In this document: in pieces, positions 1 through 11,818 of the stretch | Layout: each line of letters begins with the position of its first letter | How positions within the stretch are numbered: the stretch's first letter is position 1 | DNA from: Zygnema cylindricum | Lineage: Eukaryota > Streptophyta > Zygnematophyceae > Zygnematales > Zygnemataceae | Direction of reading: 5' to 3' | NCBI GenBank assembly: GCA_037447655.1 | Contig: JBBHKE010000813.1 | Span: forward strand, 270,578-334,577 | DNA: 64,000 nucleotides | Program-made: the position numbers and the translations under genes | The notes under the pieces: model-generated | Database searches by the model: none | The model's input: the letters and a program-made list of their open reading frames with translations, nothing else | What the model was told of the DNA's origin: nothing

Positions 1-1346
1 GTCGTGTTAAGGCATGGTTTTTCTTTTCTATTGTACTTATGCAACATTTATTGGATGTGTGGTAAAATGGTTTTTGTTTACTTTTTTCTATTACTCAGAA
101 AATAATTGCAGCATTTGTTGCATCAAAGAGCTACTTACTTTGGTCCTAACTGGCAGAGGGGATTAGAGTTTTCCATTTGGAATGAAAAGCGAAAACATTT
201 GAGTGTTCAATCATCCTTTGGAATATAAACCTGTAAACGGGAATATGAGCATTTTGGACGCGCTTTCTCAATAAAGTCTTACTCTTCATTTGGCCGTCCA
301 CTAAATTTCCTTTGAATTCCTTGGTAGAAAGAGAAAGCAGTCAGGCGATGTTGAAAATGTGCTCAAAACCAAAACTTTTTGGACAATAAAGGTATCGAAA
401 TATCTTATTTTTAAAACTGTACCATTACAAACTGAGAAATGGAATTCCAATTTCCACCAACTGTCAGTACTAAAGATTTATGTAAAGCCAAATTTTACCA
501 ATCGTCGACATCCAACATGAAGATGGGTAAAGAGGATGCAAGTGAAACAAAAATAAATTAAAGGAGCTTTGTTAGAAAAGTGCGATGGTGGGGTTAAACA
601 GAAGGGTTAGCGTACATCAAGTCTGTTTGTACAACGTCAAAACTGAACTTGAGAACTTATTAAACCCAAACTTGTGAGATATGCTGTTTAAAAAAAAAGG
701 ACATCACTACTTCCAGTATTTTACATGGCATGCAGGTGGGGTCATACTAAAGCTTCTTGCGAGAGGGTATTTCTATGGGAACATGTTTCAATGTGTTCAA
801 CCTGTAGGGTCACTAAAAGTTAAGAGAGTCCCGGTGGAGCAGTTAACCCTTTTTGTTATGCTTCCTAAAAGTCAACATATATGACAAGGCAACGTATTGA
901 GCAAAATAAAATGAATGGACCGCAAAAGAATATGTGAAACCTCTCGACGAACCGCATACTCTGTCAGGTCTTTTCTTAGATGTTTGTTGCTTCGTTGGTG
1001 TCTTTGTTTTACTTGTCCCTTTTTTTTTGTGTGTTCGTTGCTTTTCCTTTGCTTATCCTTTTTTTTTTGCTTCCCTCCCGTGCTTTTCGTTTTGAGTTTG
1101 GGTGCTTTTATTTTCCTTGTTTGTTTCCTTTTTTATTGTGTTCCCATCGCTCTATTTGTTTTTTATTGTAGTTTTTTAGTTTTGGCCATGCCACCCCTTT
1201 TGTACCCCCGGACTCAGATGGTTTACCATCGTGCTTTTTAATATATCCTGTCACTTAATTGCCTCTTTTTGTTCCCATGTACTTAGATGGTTCACCATTG
1301 TGTTTTTTAATTAAGTCGGTATAAATCTCGGAAGCAATAGTTGCAA
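1..1346. other. AT-rich DNA without recognised gene
   Basis: Nothing was recognised in 1-980. Bases about 1000-1255 are a T-rich segment ending in ATGGTTTACCATCGTGCTTT, which recurs near 2140-2290, marking an old dispersed repeat. The short frames here show no domain. Confidence 0.5.
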
Positions 1347-1567
1347 TACACCGTGTATCGCTATTAGTGCTAATATTTTTTTCGCCACTTAAAACATTTT
1401 TTCTCCGTCCACACTTGTCAGATTATATTTGACGGTTGCGATTGAAAGCCATAATTCTCACCTTCCCATTGGCGGTCTCCATGTGAAAATAGGACACAAG
1501 TGTGTACAGTGAAAAGCTGTTTTAAGAGGCGAAAAAATAATTAACACTTATAGCGATACACGGTGTA
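1347..1567. mobile_element. MITE with CACCGTG inverted ends, TA-flanked (copy 1)
   Basis: The ends are TACACCGTGTATCGCTATTA and its inverse at 1553-1567, with subterminal matching inverted stretches (CGCCACTTAAAAC and its complement). It is flanked by TA, as in Tc1/mariner-type MITEs. It has no coding capacity. It belongs to the family also seen at 33325, 35548 and 39917. Confidence 0.85.
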
Positions 1568-2139
1568 GTGTCGCCATTGCGTCGCAATAGTGTCGTGTGC
1601 ATGAATCAACTCTCCCCCATGGGGGCAACAAAGCAAGACGCCAACGGACTGAAGGACACAGTTGCCGCGAGGAATTCACTTCGATTTTTTCGATTCATGC
1701 AAGTGCAAAAAGTGGAGTTATTGAAAACCATTGGTTGTTGCTCCAGCCTGTAATGCATTTTATTAGGTCGCACAAAATTTTGATACAGTTTCTAAGTTTT
1801 AAACCAAATTTATAGTGTATAAATGAATCTGTATATCAAAAAAAAAAAGGTAGTGTGATGAAAAGGCGAAATTCGTTTGCATGTAAATTCTCCATTTTTC
1901 TAATTGAAAAGTGTGAATTTGTACACCTGCTTTGACAAAATTTGTTTTAGGGGGAAGTCACAAGGCTAAATTCAAAAAATGCAACAAAACAAGAACAAAA
2001 TAAAGACACATGGCAACAAAAACACAATAGCAAACTCACCGGGCAAACAAAATTGGCGCCAAAATACACGTGGCATCACTTTTTACACAACAACACGGCA
2101 CAAAAATACACAAACTTCCACAAAATATACCAAAAAATA

Positions 2140-2310
2140 GGGTGCTTTAATTTTCCTTTTTGTTGTTTCCTTTTTTTTAGGGTGTGTTTTTGTCGCTCTT
2201 TTTGTTTTTTATTGTTGTTTTTCAGTGTTGGTCATGCCACCCCTTTTGTACCCCCAGACTCAGATGGTTTACCATCGTGCTTTTTAATTTATCTTGCAAC
2301 TATTATATAT
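2140..2310. repeat. Second copy of the T-rich dispersed repeat
   Basis: It matches about 1090-1260, including GCCACCCCTTTTGTACCCCC and the following ATGGTTTACCATCGTGCTTT. A related end may occur inverted near 12650-12845. Superfamily not assigned. Confidence 0.6.
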
Positions 2311-2334
2311 ATAGATATATATCTATATATATAG

Positions 2335-2369
<35 letters not shown>

Positions 2370-2535
2370 GATATATATATATATATATATATAAAATTAG
2401 ATTTATTACACAACATTGCATCATTACTTATTATACTTATTATAGCGTTATCATATATAATATTTATACATACATATATGTATACACGTATATATACATA
2501 TATATACACATATATATACATATATATTACATATC
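2302..2535. repeat. (TA)n / TATATAGA microsatellite region
   Basis: Alternating TA and TATATAGA runs form short palindromes, with a further TA/CA-type run at 2460-2535. Reading frames made only of Y and I here are artefacts. Confidence 0.95.
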
Positions 2536-2959
2536 ATATGTTATATTATATAAAATAAAAATAACGGTATGGTGTAGTAACCATGCAAATGGACATATGG
2601 AGTTATTATAATAACTTACACATATACATAGATGTACATAATATGGCTATATTAAATATATAATAATACCGGAATGGTATAATAACCATGCAAATAAACT
2701 TTGTCGGGAAGAAGAAAATCCATACATATATTGTAAGTTTCATCATAAGACCTCTAGACCGAGATTGAAGTCCTAAAATGTACGTTTTCAATTCGAATTT
2801 TTCTTTCAAATTGTGAGTTAAACCGACATTGTGGAGTACAATTTGAAGCAAAAATGTATAATTGGCCCCATTTTTGTACTTTTTACAAACTATGTCAGAG
2901 ATTCACGTAAAAGACGACCTTTCTCAAAATAATGGAATTGCTTTAGTGCTTTCAGGAGG

Positions 2960-3150
2960 GAAAATACACATCATTTATATACATATATATGTGTACACAC
3001 ACACACATATATATATATATGTGTGTGTGTATATATATATGCATGTGTATGGTGTGATACACACACACACACACACACACATATACATTATATAATATAC
3101 ATATAAAATATAAACATAATATATAGAACATTATGCATATGTACATACAC
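2960..3150. repeat. AC/GT and AT microsatellites
   Basis: Runs of ACACAC, GTGTGT and TATATA occur, with an (AC)n tract at about 3058-3080. No gene is supported. Confidence 0.95.
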
Positions 3151-3344
3151 ATATATAGATATATAAAAATAATAACTATACATTACATTAACAAAATATA
3201 AAAAGATAGCGTTACCCACATTACAATGTGAGTAGAAACATAATAAACGTAAGAACTGTTTTATGTTTTACTAACTCTGATTCCGTTATGGATGGCAAGA
3301 ATGATTTTGAATCGCAAAACGGATTAGAGTCAAGGAAAAAAAAA

Positions 3345-3420
3345 CTATAATTAACACTATTTCTGTGTTTGGTAGCAAAAAAAACCAGGACCGAAATAGT
3401 GTTAATAGCAATCCACGGTG
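3345..3420. mobile_element. Partial CACCGTG-type MITE end
   Basis: AATAGTGTTAATAGC followed by AATCCACGGTG and TA matches the right end of the family. The left half is not clear, so this is a truncated copy. Confidence 0.55.
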
Positions 3421-3689
3421 TAGTTAAAAGAAGTGGACAAGATATCGTCACATCATCCAACTTCTAAATAATAATTATCGATTTTAAATTCGAGAACTCA
3501 GTATTCATATGATTTGATTTAGAATTTTGTTGTAATTTTGTACCAATTATAACATCATTATACTCTAATATGTAAAAACATTGTAGTATACTATGTGCTA
3601 AATCATTTACGCAAAAAAAAAAAAAAAAAGGGGAGGAAATCCGTTTTTCCAATAAATACTGTTCTAGTGTATAATAAACAATGTGATCC

Positions 3690-3945
3690 ACACTAAATTG
3701 TGGTATCCTTCAAAAATCAGAAAATTAGTAGGTTACCAAGAGGCTAATATTTTCCCCAAAAACGTTTCCTTTTCAGACTTAAAAGTGAATAAAAGAAGCC
3801 CAACTGAAGAAGAAAACGGAAAAAGAAGGAAAGAAAACAGGAAGAAAAAAAAGGAAAGAAAACAGGAAGAAAAAAAAGGAAAGAAAACAGGAAGAAAAAA
3901 AAGGAAAGAAAAGAGGAAGAAAAAACACCAAAAAAAAAAGCTTAC
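3690..3945 (-). other. Start of deubiquitinase intron with 25-bp tandem repeat
   Basis: Directly after the GTAAGC donor lies a 25-bp unit repeated about four times at 3828-3925 (GGAAAGAAAACAGGAAGAAA plus an A-run on the plus strand, so C/T-rich in the direction of transcription). The lysine-rich plus-strand frame over it is a by-product. No acceptor or His-box exon was recognised downstream. Confidence 0.6.
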
Positions 3946-6900
3946 ATTGAAGGGACCAAATGGGGTCTCACGTCGAGGTATTCGGAAAATTCGACATGAC
4001 CTCCAATTTTCGTCAGTCTCCCTCTCATATCCTGTTTGAATCTTTTTAAATGTATCGTAAGAATAGGAGGCAATTTGCTTATAAGATATTGTTTCTGGGC
4101 TTCGGATCTCACCAATTTCTCCTCCTTCTCCTCCTCCTCCTCCTCTTCCTCATCACACTTCCCTCTACCTCCTCTCACTGACATACCAGCTCCTCCTCTC
4201 CCTTCTCGTTTCTTTCCCAACTTCCCTGACGTCGTCCCTCCCTTTGACTTCCCCTCGCTTTGCTTCTCTCTCCTCCTCCTAGGCCTTACCGATTTTCTCC
4301 TCGAATCCTTCACTACCTCCCACTCTTCTCCTCCCATCGCCCCGTTATTTCCGTCTCCCTCTCCTCTTTCGGTGACATCCTCACCGGATTCCTCTCCCGT
4401 TTCCTCCTCCGACTTCCCTTCGACTTCCCTTCCCTCCTCTCGTAATTCAGTCGACATTTCCATCTCTCCCCCAACTTTTTTAGACCCATTTTCTGCGAAA
4501 CGAGGGTCGGAAACTGCGAAAACTGCCTCATTACTACCTTTCAAATTCTCCAAATTTGGGCCTAAAATGTTTGAATCTCTTTTGTCTTCGACCAAAATTT
4601 GGTCCACTGTTGTCTTTCCGTTACCAGAAACGTTTTCTTGTATGAAATCAACTGAATTTTCTGCAACTTTTTCACCCTCATTACTACCACTCCTTTGTCT
4701 GTTTCTATCCTCATCCTTCCCAAAACTCCCAGATTCTCCTAAATTTCCCTCAGAACCACCTGAACTACAATTATCCTCTTCAAAAAATGGCCTCTTCTCC
4801 ACACTAATTTCCCCATTATTTCCATTTTCAGTATCGACCTCTCTATTCAAAATGAGGGCTTCAGATTCTTCTATCATTCCCGAACTCGTCCTCGACTCTC
4901 TCGTTTCCGTAACTTCCGTCGATTTTTTAACTTCCGTCGATTTTTTCAAGTCAATCGATTTTTCTAATTTTGTCGACTTTTCAGCAAAACCTTCAGATTC
5001 TAAACCAGATTTCTCTCCAATTTCTAATTTCTGGGCGTAATTTTTTTTTCGTTTTTCCCTCGCGATTCGAGTACATCCTTGACATCCCCATTTATCATCT
5101 CCAGTTAAAAGCTCAGGTTTAGTAAAGGCCTGAAAACATCCATTTAATGATAAAGGAAATGTTTTTTCAGCAAATACTTCATCCCTCTTTGTAGAAATTT
5201 TAAGACTTGCCACTCTGGCTTTCTCTTCTGGTTCCAGTTTCTCTGTTTTTTGCGAAACTTCCTCCGTTTTTTGAGAAATTTCCTCCGTTTTTTGCAAAAC
5301 TTCCTCCGTTTTTTGAGAAACTTCCTCTGCCTTTTGAGAAACTTCCTCCGTTTTTTGAGAAATTCCCTCGGTTTTCAAAGGAATATTGACGGTATTATTC
5401 ACAACAGACCCATTTGAATTGACAATTTGATTTGAAGATTTTCCGTCTCCGTTCGGGTTACCTCCCTCAGACGAAATCACATCATCTCTCTCCCCTTTCA
5501 AATCCTTATCGACAGCAGTCACAATTCCAGGCTCGCAAACTAGCCCCTCAGGTCCACTTATAAGCGAACCGTCTCCGTTTTCTCTCCCTTCTCTATTTTC
5601 CCCATCCAATAATATTGAAGTTTCAACCCTTTCAGCTCCTGAAGAGAACTGGCTTTCCAGTTGACTTTCGCGTTGACATTTGGGTTGACTTTCGGGTTGG
5701 CTTTCCAGTTGACCTTCTGTCCTCTTTGTCACTTCCTGTTTACCCCTTTCCTGAAACACATTTTCCTCTCCTTTCTCGTCTTTTTCTGATCCTAACCCTT
5801 TACTTTTATCCACATTTATATCCGCAAACATCGCTTTGATTTCTTGAAGGTCAAGGGCTGATAAATCCCTTCTCGAACCTTCCCCTTCACCCTCTCCCTC
5901 TCCCTCTTCTCCATTCTCCATAAACCCAAAATGCTCAGATAAGTCCTGTCCAGACCCGTCTACCTCCCAATACCCTAATTTCCCTTTCTCTCCCTCTCTC
6001 CCTCCTAAAACCTGTCTCCCAGAAGATAAAGTCTCCTCCTCCGTCTCTGCCTCCTCCAGCCCATCCATTCCAGTCCACTCCAGTCCTTTACTTTCATCTT
6101 CTTCTCTCTCTACTCTCTCTCTCGCCTCTTCCTCTCCCTCCTCCCCAAAGTCCATTCCCTCCATATCGTCCTCAAATAAAAGGTCTATTCCACTAATTCC
6201 CGTCTCCGGTTTCGACGAGACAGCCACACTAATATCAGTATTAGAATTTTTCGCATTTTTGGGACTAGAGAGAGGACTCGAACTAGGGGCTCGAACAGAC
6301 CCCAAAACAACGGGAACTGAAACTGAATCTGAATCTGATTTTTTCTCATGATCGGAGCGTTTCTCGGAATTAAGGTTTTTATCAGAGGGTTCAGGTTTTT
6401 GGGATCCCATAATTGCCAGATCAGATGCCAACTTTCGCCTTTCATTTTGCAGTCGGGTCACTACTGATTTCCCCTTTTTCCCAAAATTGGAAGTCGAATT
6501 TTTGGTACTTTCTTTAAACGTTTTTGGTGGAGATTCCGAAACCGGAATCGGAAGAGATAAATCGAGAAAAGGTTCATAAACTACCGAAAATTCTCCACAT
6601 TCGCAACATTTTATAGTACTCGCTAACTGACCGCCGAAAATCTTTTCGACTAACGTCTGGTTGTCATCTTTTTTCGTTTCGTCTTTTTTCTCTTCGTCTT
6701 TTTCCGTTTCCAACGAAATCTCACTCAAAACTGTTACTTCTGTCCGATTTTCCGTCACTTGGTTGATTATTGTTTTCTTTACATTTTCAGAAATTTTCTC
6801 ATTTTGGGTAACTTTCTCAGTTTCTACACTAATATCGGTATAGGCTATCTGATCTTGGAAAAATGGGACACCGTTTTCTTTAAAATCGGTTTTTTTGCCG

Positions 6901-9830
6901 ATTCCTATGTCAGTTTTTGTTTCCTCAGTTTCCTCCGTTTCTCCCTGGGCGTCTAAACCAAAAATGGGAATTTTTAATTTTTCAGGTATAATATCTTCTC
7001 TCTCTCCCTCCCCGTCTCTCCCAAAAAATTTTCCTCCACCAAAATCAGTATCGCTCTCGACATCATCATACCTACCCCTTTGACCTCCGTCTTTTTCCAA
7101 TCTTTCTAAATTACCTTCGGAAAACTTCACATCTCCTTCTCCTAAATTTGATGGAAAATTACAATTTCCACTCTCCAAAAAAGTAGAATTCTCCTCAATT
7201 TTCAACTTTTTTGTGTTGAAATCGACAGAAGATTCACCTTTGGAGGTCGGAATAATCAGTTGCATATCCACACTAATTTTGGTACTCGCAGAGGTACTTT
7301 TTACAGTCGAAATAGAAAACTGGGCTCCTCCCTCATCCGCTAATTTCTCCCAGTCATCTTTTCCTTCTTCTGCCTCTCTATTTTTTTCCGAAAAGTTATC
7401 CCCCTTTATACCCGTTTTGTACATGTCATCGTCGTCAAAAACAGAAACTTTTTCAGAAACTTCTTTTTCGGAAAACTTTTCGGAAACGTTTTCGGAAATT
7501 CTTTCAGAAACATTTTCAGAAACTTCATAAAATTCGTTAGTAATATCAATAGAGAGATGTGATGGACCTTTTTGTAAAGACGACAAATTTTTAGAAGAAT
7601 TTTCGGGAGACAAAATATCTGTTACGGGAGATAAGGAACCGTTGGGTCTATTTTCTGTAAAAGACGAATTAGAAGGATGGGATAAAGCGAGAGATTGAAT
7701 AAGTGGGGGAGAGAGAGGAGGGGAGGGAATAGATTCATATGAAGCTTTGGATTCATTAAGCTTTGACACAATTGGAGGGAGAGGGCGAGGGAGAGAAGGA
7801 AGAGGAGGTGGAGGGGGAGGAGGAGGAGGAGGAGGCGGAGGAGGAGGTGGAGGAGGTAGTGAAATTGACGAAGAGTGACTTACTGTCGATTGTGTTTCTT
7901 TTCCGTTTTTTCCGATTTTACTTTTTAGAGGCGGTTTTTTTGCCTCCTCCTCCTCCTCTTGTAATCCGTCCAAAAGACATCGTAACAATTCGTGACTATC
8001 TTGTTGTTGAAAACCGCGAAATTGTGGAGATTTTTGACAAATGGCACCGAATAAAGAGCGAGGATTATATGTCCCTCCTCCTCCTCCATCCAATTCAGAA
8101 AGTAAAGAACCTCCTCTCTCTCTATTACTGGTTTTCCAAAAAGAAGAACCCTTTTTAAACCCCGAGCCTCCGTGACTCCCTCCCGTTTTACCTTTCTCCT
8201 TTTTCGAAGAATTTTGTACAGAAGACACTTTACCCTTCTCCTCTCCTCCTCCTCCTCCTCCCTCTAGTCTCGTCTCTTCGTAAAATTTACGGAGAGAGGC
8301 TGTGATGGGCGAGTTAAAATGTTTTTCAATTTTTTCGATTTTTTCGGTCGGTTTCAGAATATGTTCTCGAAGCAATTCAACAGCGGCCAAATTTTGCATA
8401 ACAGAATTAAAAAAACAAGTGTTGCCCAAATTCATAAGGCCAAAAACTCGTCTCTCTCTCTCTCTCTCCCTCTCCCTCCCCACTCCACTCCAAATCTCCT
8501 TTTGTCCGTTTGTGGGTTCCTGTATCCCTCTCTCTCTCCCTATTTCGTCCTCTTCCAAACCGTTATCCTCCCCTTTTTCAACATGAACCTCTCCTCCCTC
8601 CTCTCCCCCCTCCCTTTTTCCCAATTGGGTTTCCCCTAATTTTGTCGTTGTCCCGAGTTTTTTAGCAGTATTTTCCAATTTATCGCCCATTCCTTTACGA
8701 CTATTCGAACTTCTGTCAACCGAATTTTCAACCGAATTTTTGGCCGAATTTTTGAGAACCGAATTTTTCGAAAATTCCAAGGCGGCCGAGGAAATAATCG
8801 ACGCACATTCTTTCAAAATTTCACTTTTCGGGTCCAAAACAACTGCCTCTCCCCCTTCCTCTTCCCCTCCCTCTCCCTCTCCCCCTCCCTCTCCCTCTCT
8901 CGCTCTCTCTCCCTCTCTCTCTCCCCCCCTATCATACACCAATAACCTCTTACATTTAAAACACCAACATTTTAAAGAGGGATAATGCATTACTAAAGAA
9001 TGAGAGGCCCATTGCGCATTATGTTGTTTTGCATGACTCACTCCCTCTCTCTCTCTCCCTCCACCCCCCTCTCCCTCTCTCCCTTCCTCTCCCTCTCTCC
9101 CCCCCTCCCCCTCTCTCCCACCCCTCCCTCTCTCCCCCTCCTCCGGGCCCGCCCCACATCCCACATGTCCACAACATAAGCAAATCCATGGCTCTCCCTT
9201 CCCTTCACTCTCCCCCAAGTTGTCTCTCCCTCCCCCCCCCCCTTTAGCTCTCTTTATCCCTCCTCCCTTTTTCTTCCCAGGTCCGGCTGATGCAGCCTGT
9301 CTACAGTTGTCACACTCCTCTAAAGATTTTTTTTTCAAGGCTCTTGTTAATTTGACAACATCTTTTTGCGTGGGTCTGTGGAGACATCTTTTCACTCTCT
9401 CCCCCCCCTCGCCCTCTCTCCCGCCTCTTTCTCCCCTCTCTCCCTCTCCCCCCTCTCTCTCTCCCCCCTCTCTCTCTCCCCTCTCTCTCTCTCCCACCTC
9501 TCCCTTTCCCCCTCTCTCTGGTAGGTCACCTTTTGTCGTTTCTGAATTTATCCCCTGATGTGAACTTGTACAGGGCTGTTTCTCCTCTCCCTCTCCTCTC
9601 TCTCCTCCCTCCCCTCCCTCCCCTCCTTCTCGCTTCTCTCCTGCCCCCCTCTCATCCCGAATTGGAGTGTGAGAGGAGGTAGAGAGAGAGGGAGAGTTCC
9701 CTGTTTTGTCGTTAGCGGTTGTTTTGTCTTTTTCTGGGAAGGAAGAGGAGGGAGAGGGGGTGGAGGGAGAGGCCTTCACAACCCTCAGGGTAGGGTTAAA
9801 CTGTACGGATTTCTTTGATTTTTTGGGCAT
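3946..9830 (-). CDS. UBP1/UBP2 (USP16/45-type) ubiquitin-specific protease, large first exon, 3' partial
   Basis: Thiol protease expected to cleave ubiquitin from proteins. The open frame runs 1961 codons from ATG at 9828-9830. Visible in order: a ZnF-UBP finger (CLCCGHVGCG near residues 211-223, then HAKQHNAQW and CWCFKCKRLLVYD to about 300), the Cys box GLMNLGNTCFFNSVMQNL with catalytic Cys472, the QQQDSHELLRCLLDG box near 606-620, a proline run near 660-685, the Cys-pair segment IKCCECGEFSVVYEPFLDLS near 1070-1090, a second Cys pair KWGCQGC near 1580, and LPPILTIHLKRFKQD near 1920. The catalytic His box is absent: coding stops at a GTAAGC donor (exon end 3946), so at least one more exon must lie at lower coordinates and was not found. 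Family members are usually under about 1100 residues. Here acidic, Ser/Lys-rich and GEGGE-type low-complexity blocks are inserted between the catalytic boxes. Family call firm; 3' end unresolved. Confidence 0.87.
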
Positions 9831-9860
9831 TTTTAGAGGGAGTGCATATGAAGTTTAGGA

Positions 9861-10139
9861 AAGGAAGAGGGAGAGGGAGAGGGAGAGGGAGAGGGAGAGG
9901 GAGAGGGAGAGGGAGAGGGAGAGGGAGAGGGAGAGGGAGAGGGAGAGGGAGAGGGAGAGGGAGAGGGAGAGGGAGAGGGAGAGGGAGAGGGAGAGGGAGA
10001 GGGAGAGGGAGAGGGAGAGGGGAGAAGGGAGAGGGAGAGGGAGAGGGAGAGGGAGAGGGAGAGGGAGAGGGAGAGGGAGAGGGAGAGGGAGAGGGAGAGG
10101 GAGAGGGAGAGGGAGAGGGAGAGGGAGAGGGAGAGGGGA
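9861..10139. repeat. (GGGAGA)n hexanucleotide array upstream of the deubiquitinase
   Basis: About 46 nearly perfect GGGAGA units, interrupted near 10020-10030 and ending near 10139. The edge is about 30 bases upstream of the deubiquitinase ATG, so it lies in the 5' UTR or core promoter, with the pyrimidine strand as the sense strand. The open frames through it are repeat by-products. Long homopurine arrays of this kind can form triplexes; any regulatory effect is inference. Confidence 0.95.
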
Positions 10140-10439
10140 GAAGGGAGATGAGAGAGGCGAGGGAGAGAGGGAGAGACAGAAAGAGGGAAGGGAAAAAAAA
10201 ACTGATTTTAAGGCTTCCTTAACTGCGAAATTTTAGGGTTTCGGAAATTAATCCAAACGTCAAACCCTAAAAAGGAAGATGAAAAAAACCTAAAAACCTA
10301 AAAAAACCAAGATCAATTTGTCTGTAAAATGAAAAAAAAAAAAACTTTCTAACTGCTAAAGACACAAAAACTTAAGTGCAGTGTTTACAATTTGATTGTC
10401 TGCAAAATCTGGTGTAAAAAAGCCAAAATGTTTGAGAAA

Positions 10440-10850
10440 AATACGGAAAAAAAACGGAAAAAAACGGAAAAAAACGGTCAAAAATACGATGAGCGGTCAT
10501 GTATGGCCATGGGAGCCAAACGATTGAAAGAAAGTGCGGAAATAGTGCTCCTGTACTTTTAGCGTGCGAATAATATCGTGCGACATTTTCTCACCTAAAC
10601 ACAATTTAATATAACCGGCATTTATATTATACTACAACGAAAAAAACGAAAAAAAACGCAAAAAAAACGGGAAAAAACGGGAAAAAACGGTGAGCGGTCA
10701 TGCATGGCCATGGTATCGATAATCGAATGATAGCATCACAGCGAATCATATTATTATGGCGAAAGATATCGTGTGCCCTATTTTGTCACTTTAAAGTTTA
10801 AATTTTAAAACAATTTAAAACAGATCGCACTATATTATACTACTCCAGAC
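10440..10850. repeat. About 200-bp tandem repeat, two plus units
   Basis: The segment beginning with AACGGAAAAAAACGG and including GAGCGGTCATGTATGGCCAT at 10440-10513 recurs at about 10640-10713 with GCATGGCCAT. The part with AGCGAATCATATTATTATGG at about 10740 appears again at 11727-11818, past the inserted hAT-like element. No coding content. Confidence 0.75.
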
Positions 10851-11089
10851 AAGAGGTCGCAAACGGTCAACCGAAACCGTGACCGACCTTTAACCGACCG
10901 CCAGCGTCGGATCCGGAACGGATTCGGTTGCCAAATTTGGGGGCCCGGGCTGATTCGGGCGGTTGATTCATAAGAAAAAAAAAAAATCGGTTACGGTCGG
11001 GTAACCAAAAAACGAAAAAAATATGAAAATTTTGTACTGTCCATACAATCCAACATTATTGTACTTTGTATTCTTGTTATCGTGGAAGG

Positions 11090-11489
11090 TAGTGTTGGGT
11101 ATCGGGTAAATTCAAATCGCGATAATTGCGATATTCGATATATCGAATATCGATCGAGCAGATTCTTCGATATATCGTACCGGGACCAACATAAATTATC
11201 GCGATATATATCGCAAAAAAATGGGTGTCCGTACAGTCATAGTACGGAAAATCGTACGGAAAATCGTACGGATATTACACCCCCCCCCCCCCCAGTGGGG
11301 GGGGGGGGGGGGGGGGGGTTTAAATAAATGGAAATTTGATTTTTTTTATGGCTCGATATATCGGCGATATATCGACGATATATTGCGATAATTTGGTTTT
11401 TGATATATCGAAGCGATATATCGATTATCGGGTACCTGAAATTCGATATATATCGAATATCGGCAAAGGGTCCTCGATACCCAACACTA
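11090..11489. mobile_element. hAT-type MITE, TAGTGTTGGGTATCG ends, 8-bp target duplication
   Basis: The terminal inverted repeats are TAGTGTTGGGTATCG and CGATACCCAACACTA. They are flanked by a perfect 8-bp duplication, GTGGAAGG, at 11082-11089 and 11490-11497. The inside is rich in GATATATCG palindromes and holds a C-run facing a G-run at about 11280-11318. An 8-bp duplication is the hAT signature. No transposase inside. Confidence 0.9.
11281..11318. repeat. Opposed C-run and G-run
   Basis: About 14 C, then AGTG, then a G-run of about 20, form a nearly perfect hairpin in the centre of the hAT-type MITE. Long G and C runs are prone to sequencing length error. Confidence 0.9.
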
Positions 11490-11818
11490 GTGGAAGGTAT
11501 ACGGGAGATGTACCATTAATTTTGTACTTATTCGGGTACAGGCGGGTACGGGTAGTCGCGAGAAATCGAGTTTTGGTTGACTTTTATTATCGTAAACGCG
11601 TTTCGGTTAACGGTTAACAGTTTTGGAGCGTGACATAACCCAGTCGGGAGTCAGGTACTCAATTTTTGAAAAAAAAAAAAGGTCGGTTTCAGTTATCTAA
11701 AATTTTGACTTTTGCAACTTCTATATCACAGCGAATCATATTATTATGGTGAAAGATATTGTGCCATATTTTGTCACTTAAAAACAATTTAATACAGATC
11801 GCACTATATTGTACTACT

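Larger units (their letters stand above)
10850..11724. mobile_element. hAT-like element (GAGGTCGCAAA ends) carrying a nested MITE
   Basis: The left end AAGAGGTCGCAAACGGTCAA and right part GACTTTTGCAACTTCT match the ends of the better preserved element at 35916-36727. Internal homology includes TCGGATCCGGAACGGATTCG. It splits the tandem repeat at 10440-11818. Its own target duplication is not clear. It encodes nothing recognisable, so it is probably non-autonomous. Confidence 0.65.

Noticed and set aside
3683-4039. Lysine-rich 118-codon plus frame
   Set aside because: It spans the 25-bp intronic repeat and the exon end of the opposite-strand gene; no domain.
4036-5040. 334-codon plus-strand Ser/Pro-rich frame and other plus frames across 4-9.5 kb
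   Set aside because: Antisense shadows of the deubiquitinase exon, which carries the recognisable catalytic motifs.
9861-10139. (GGGAGA)n as interstitial telomere
   Set aside because: The motif is not a known telomeric unit, and it occurs in several forms elsewhere in the window.
9815-10222. 135-codon GRGRGR/GEGEGE frame
   Set aside because: Translation of the GGGAGA array, on the strand opposite the deubiquitinase and overlapping its start.
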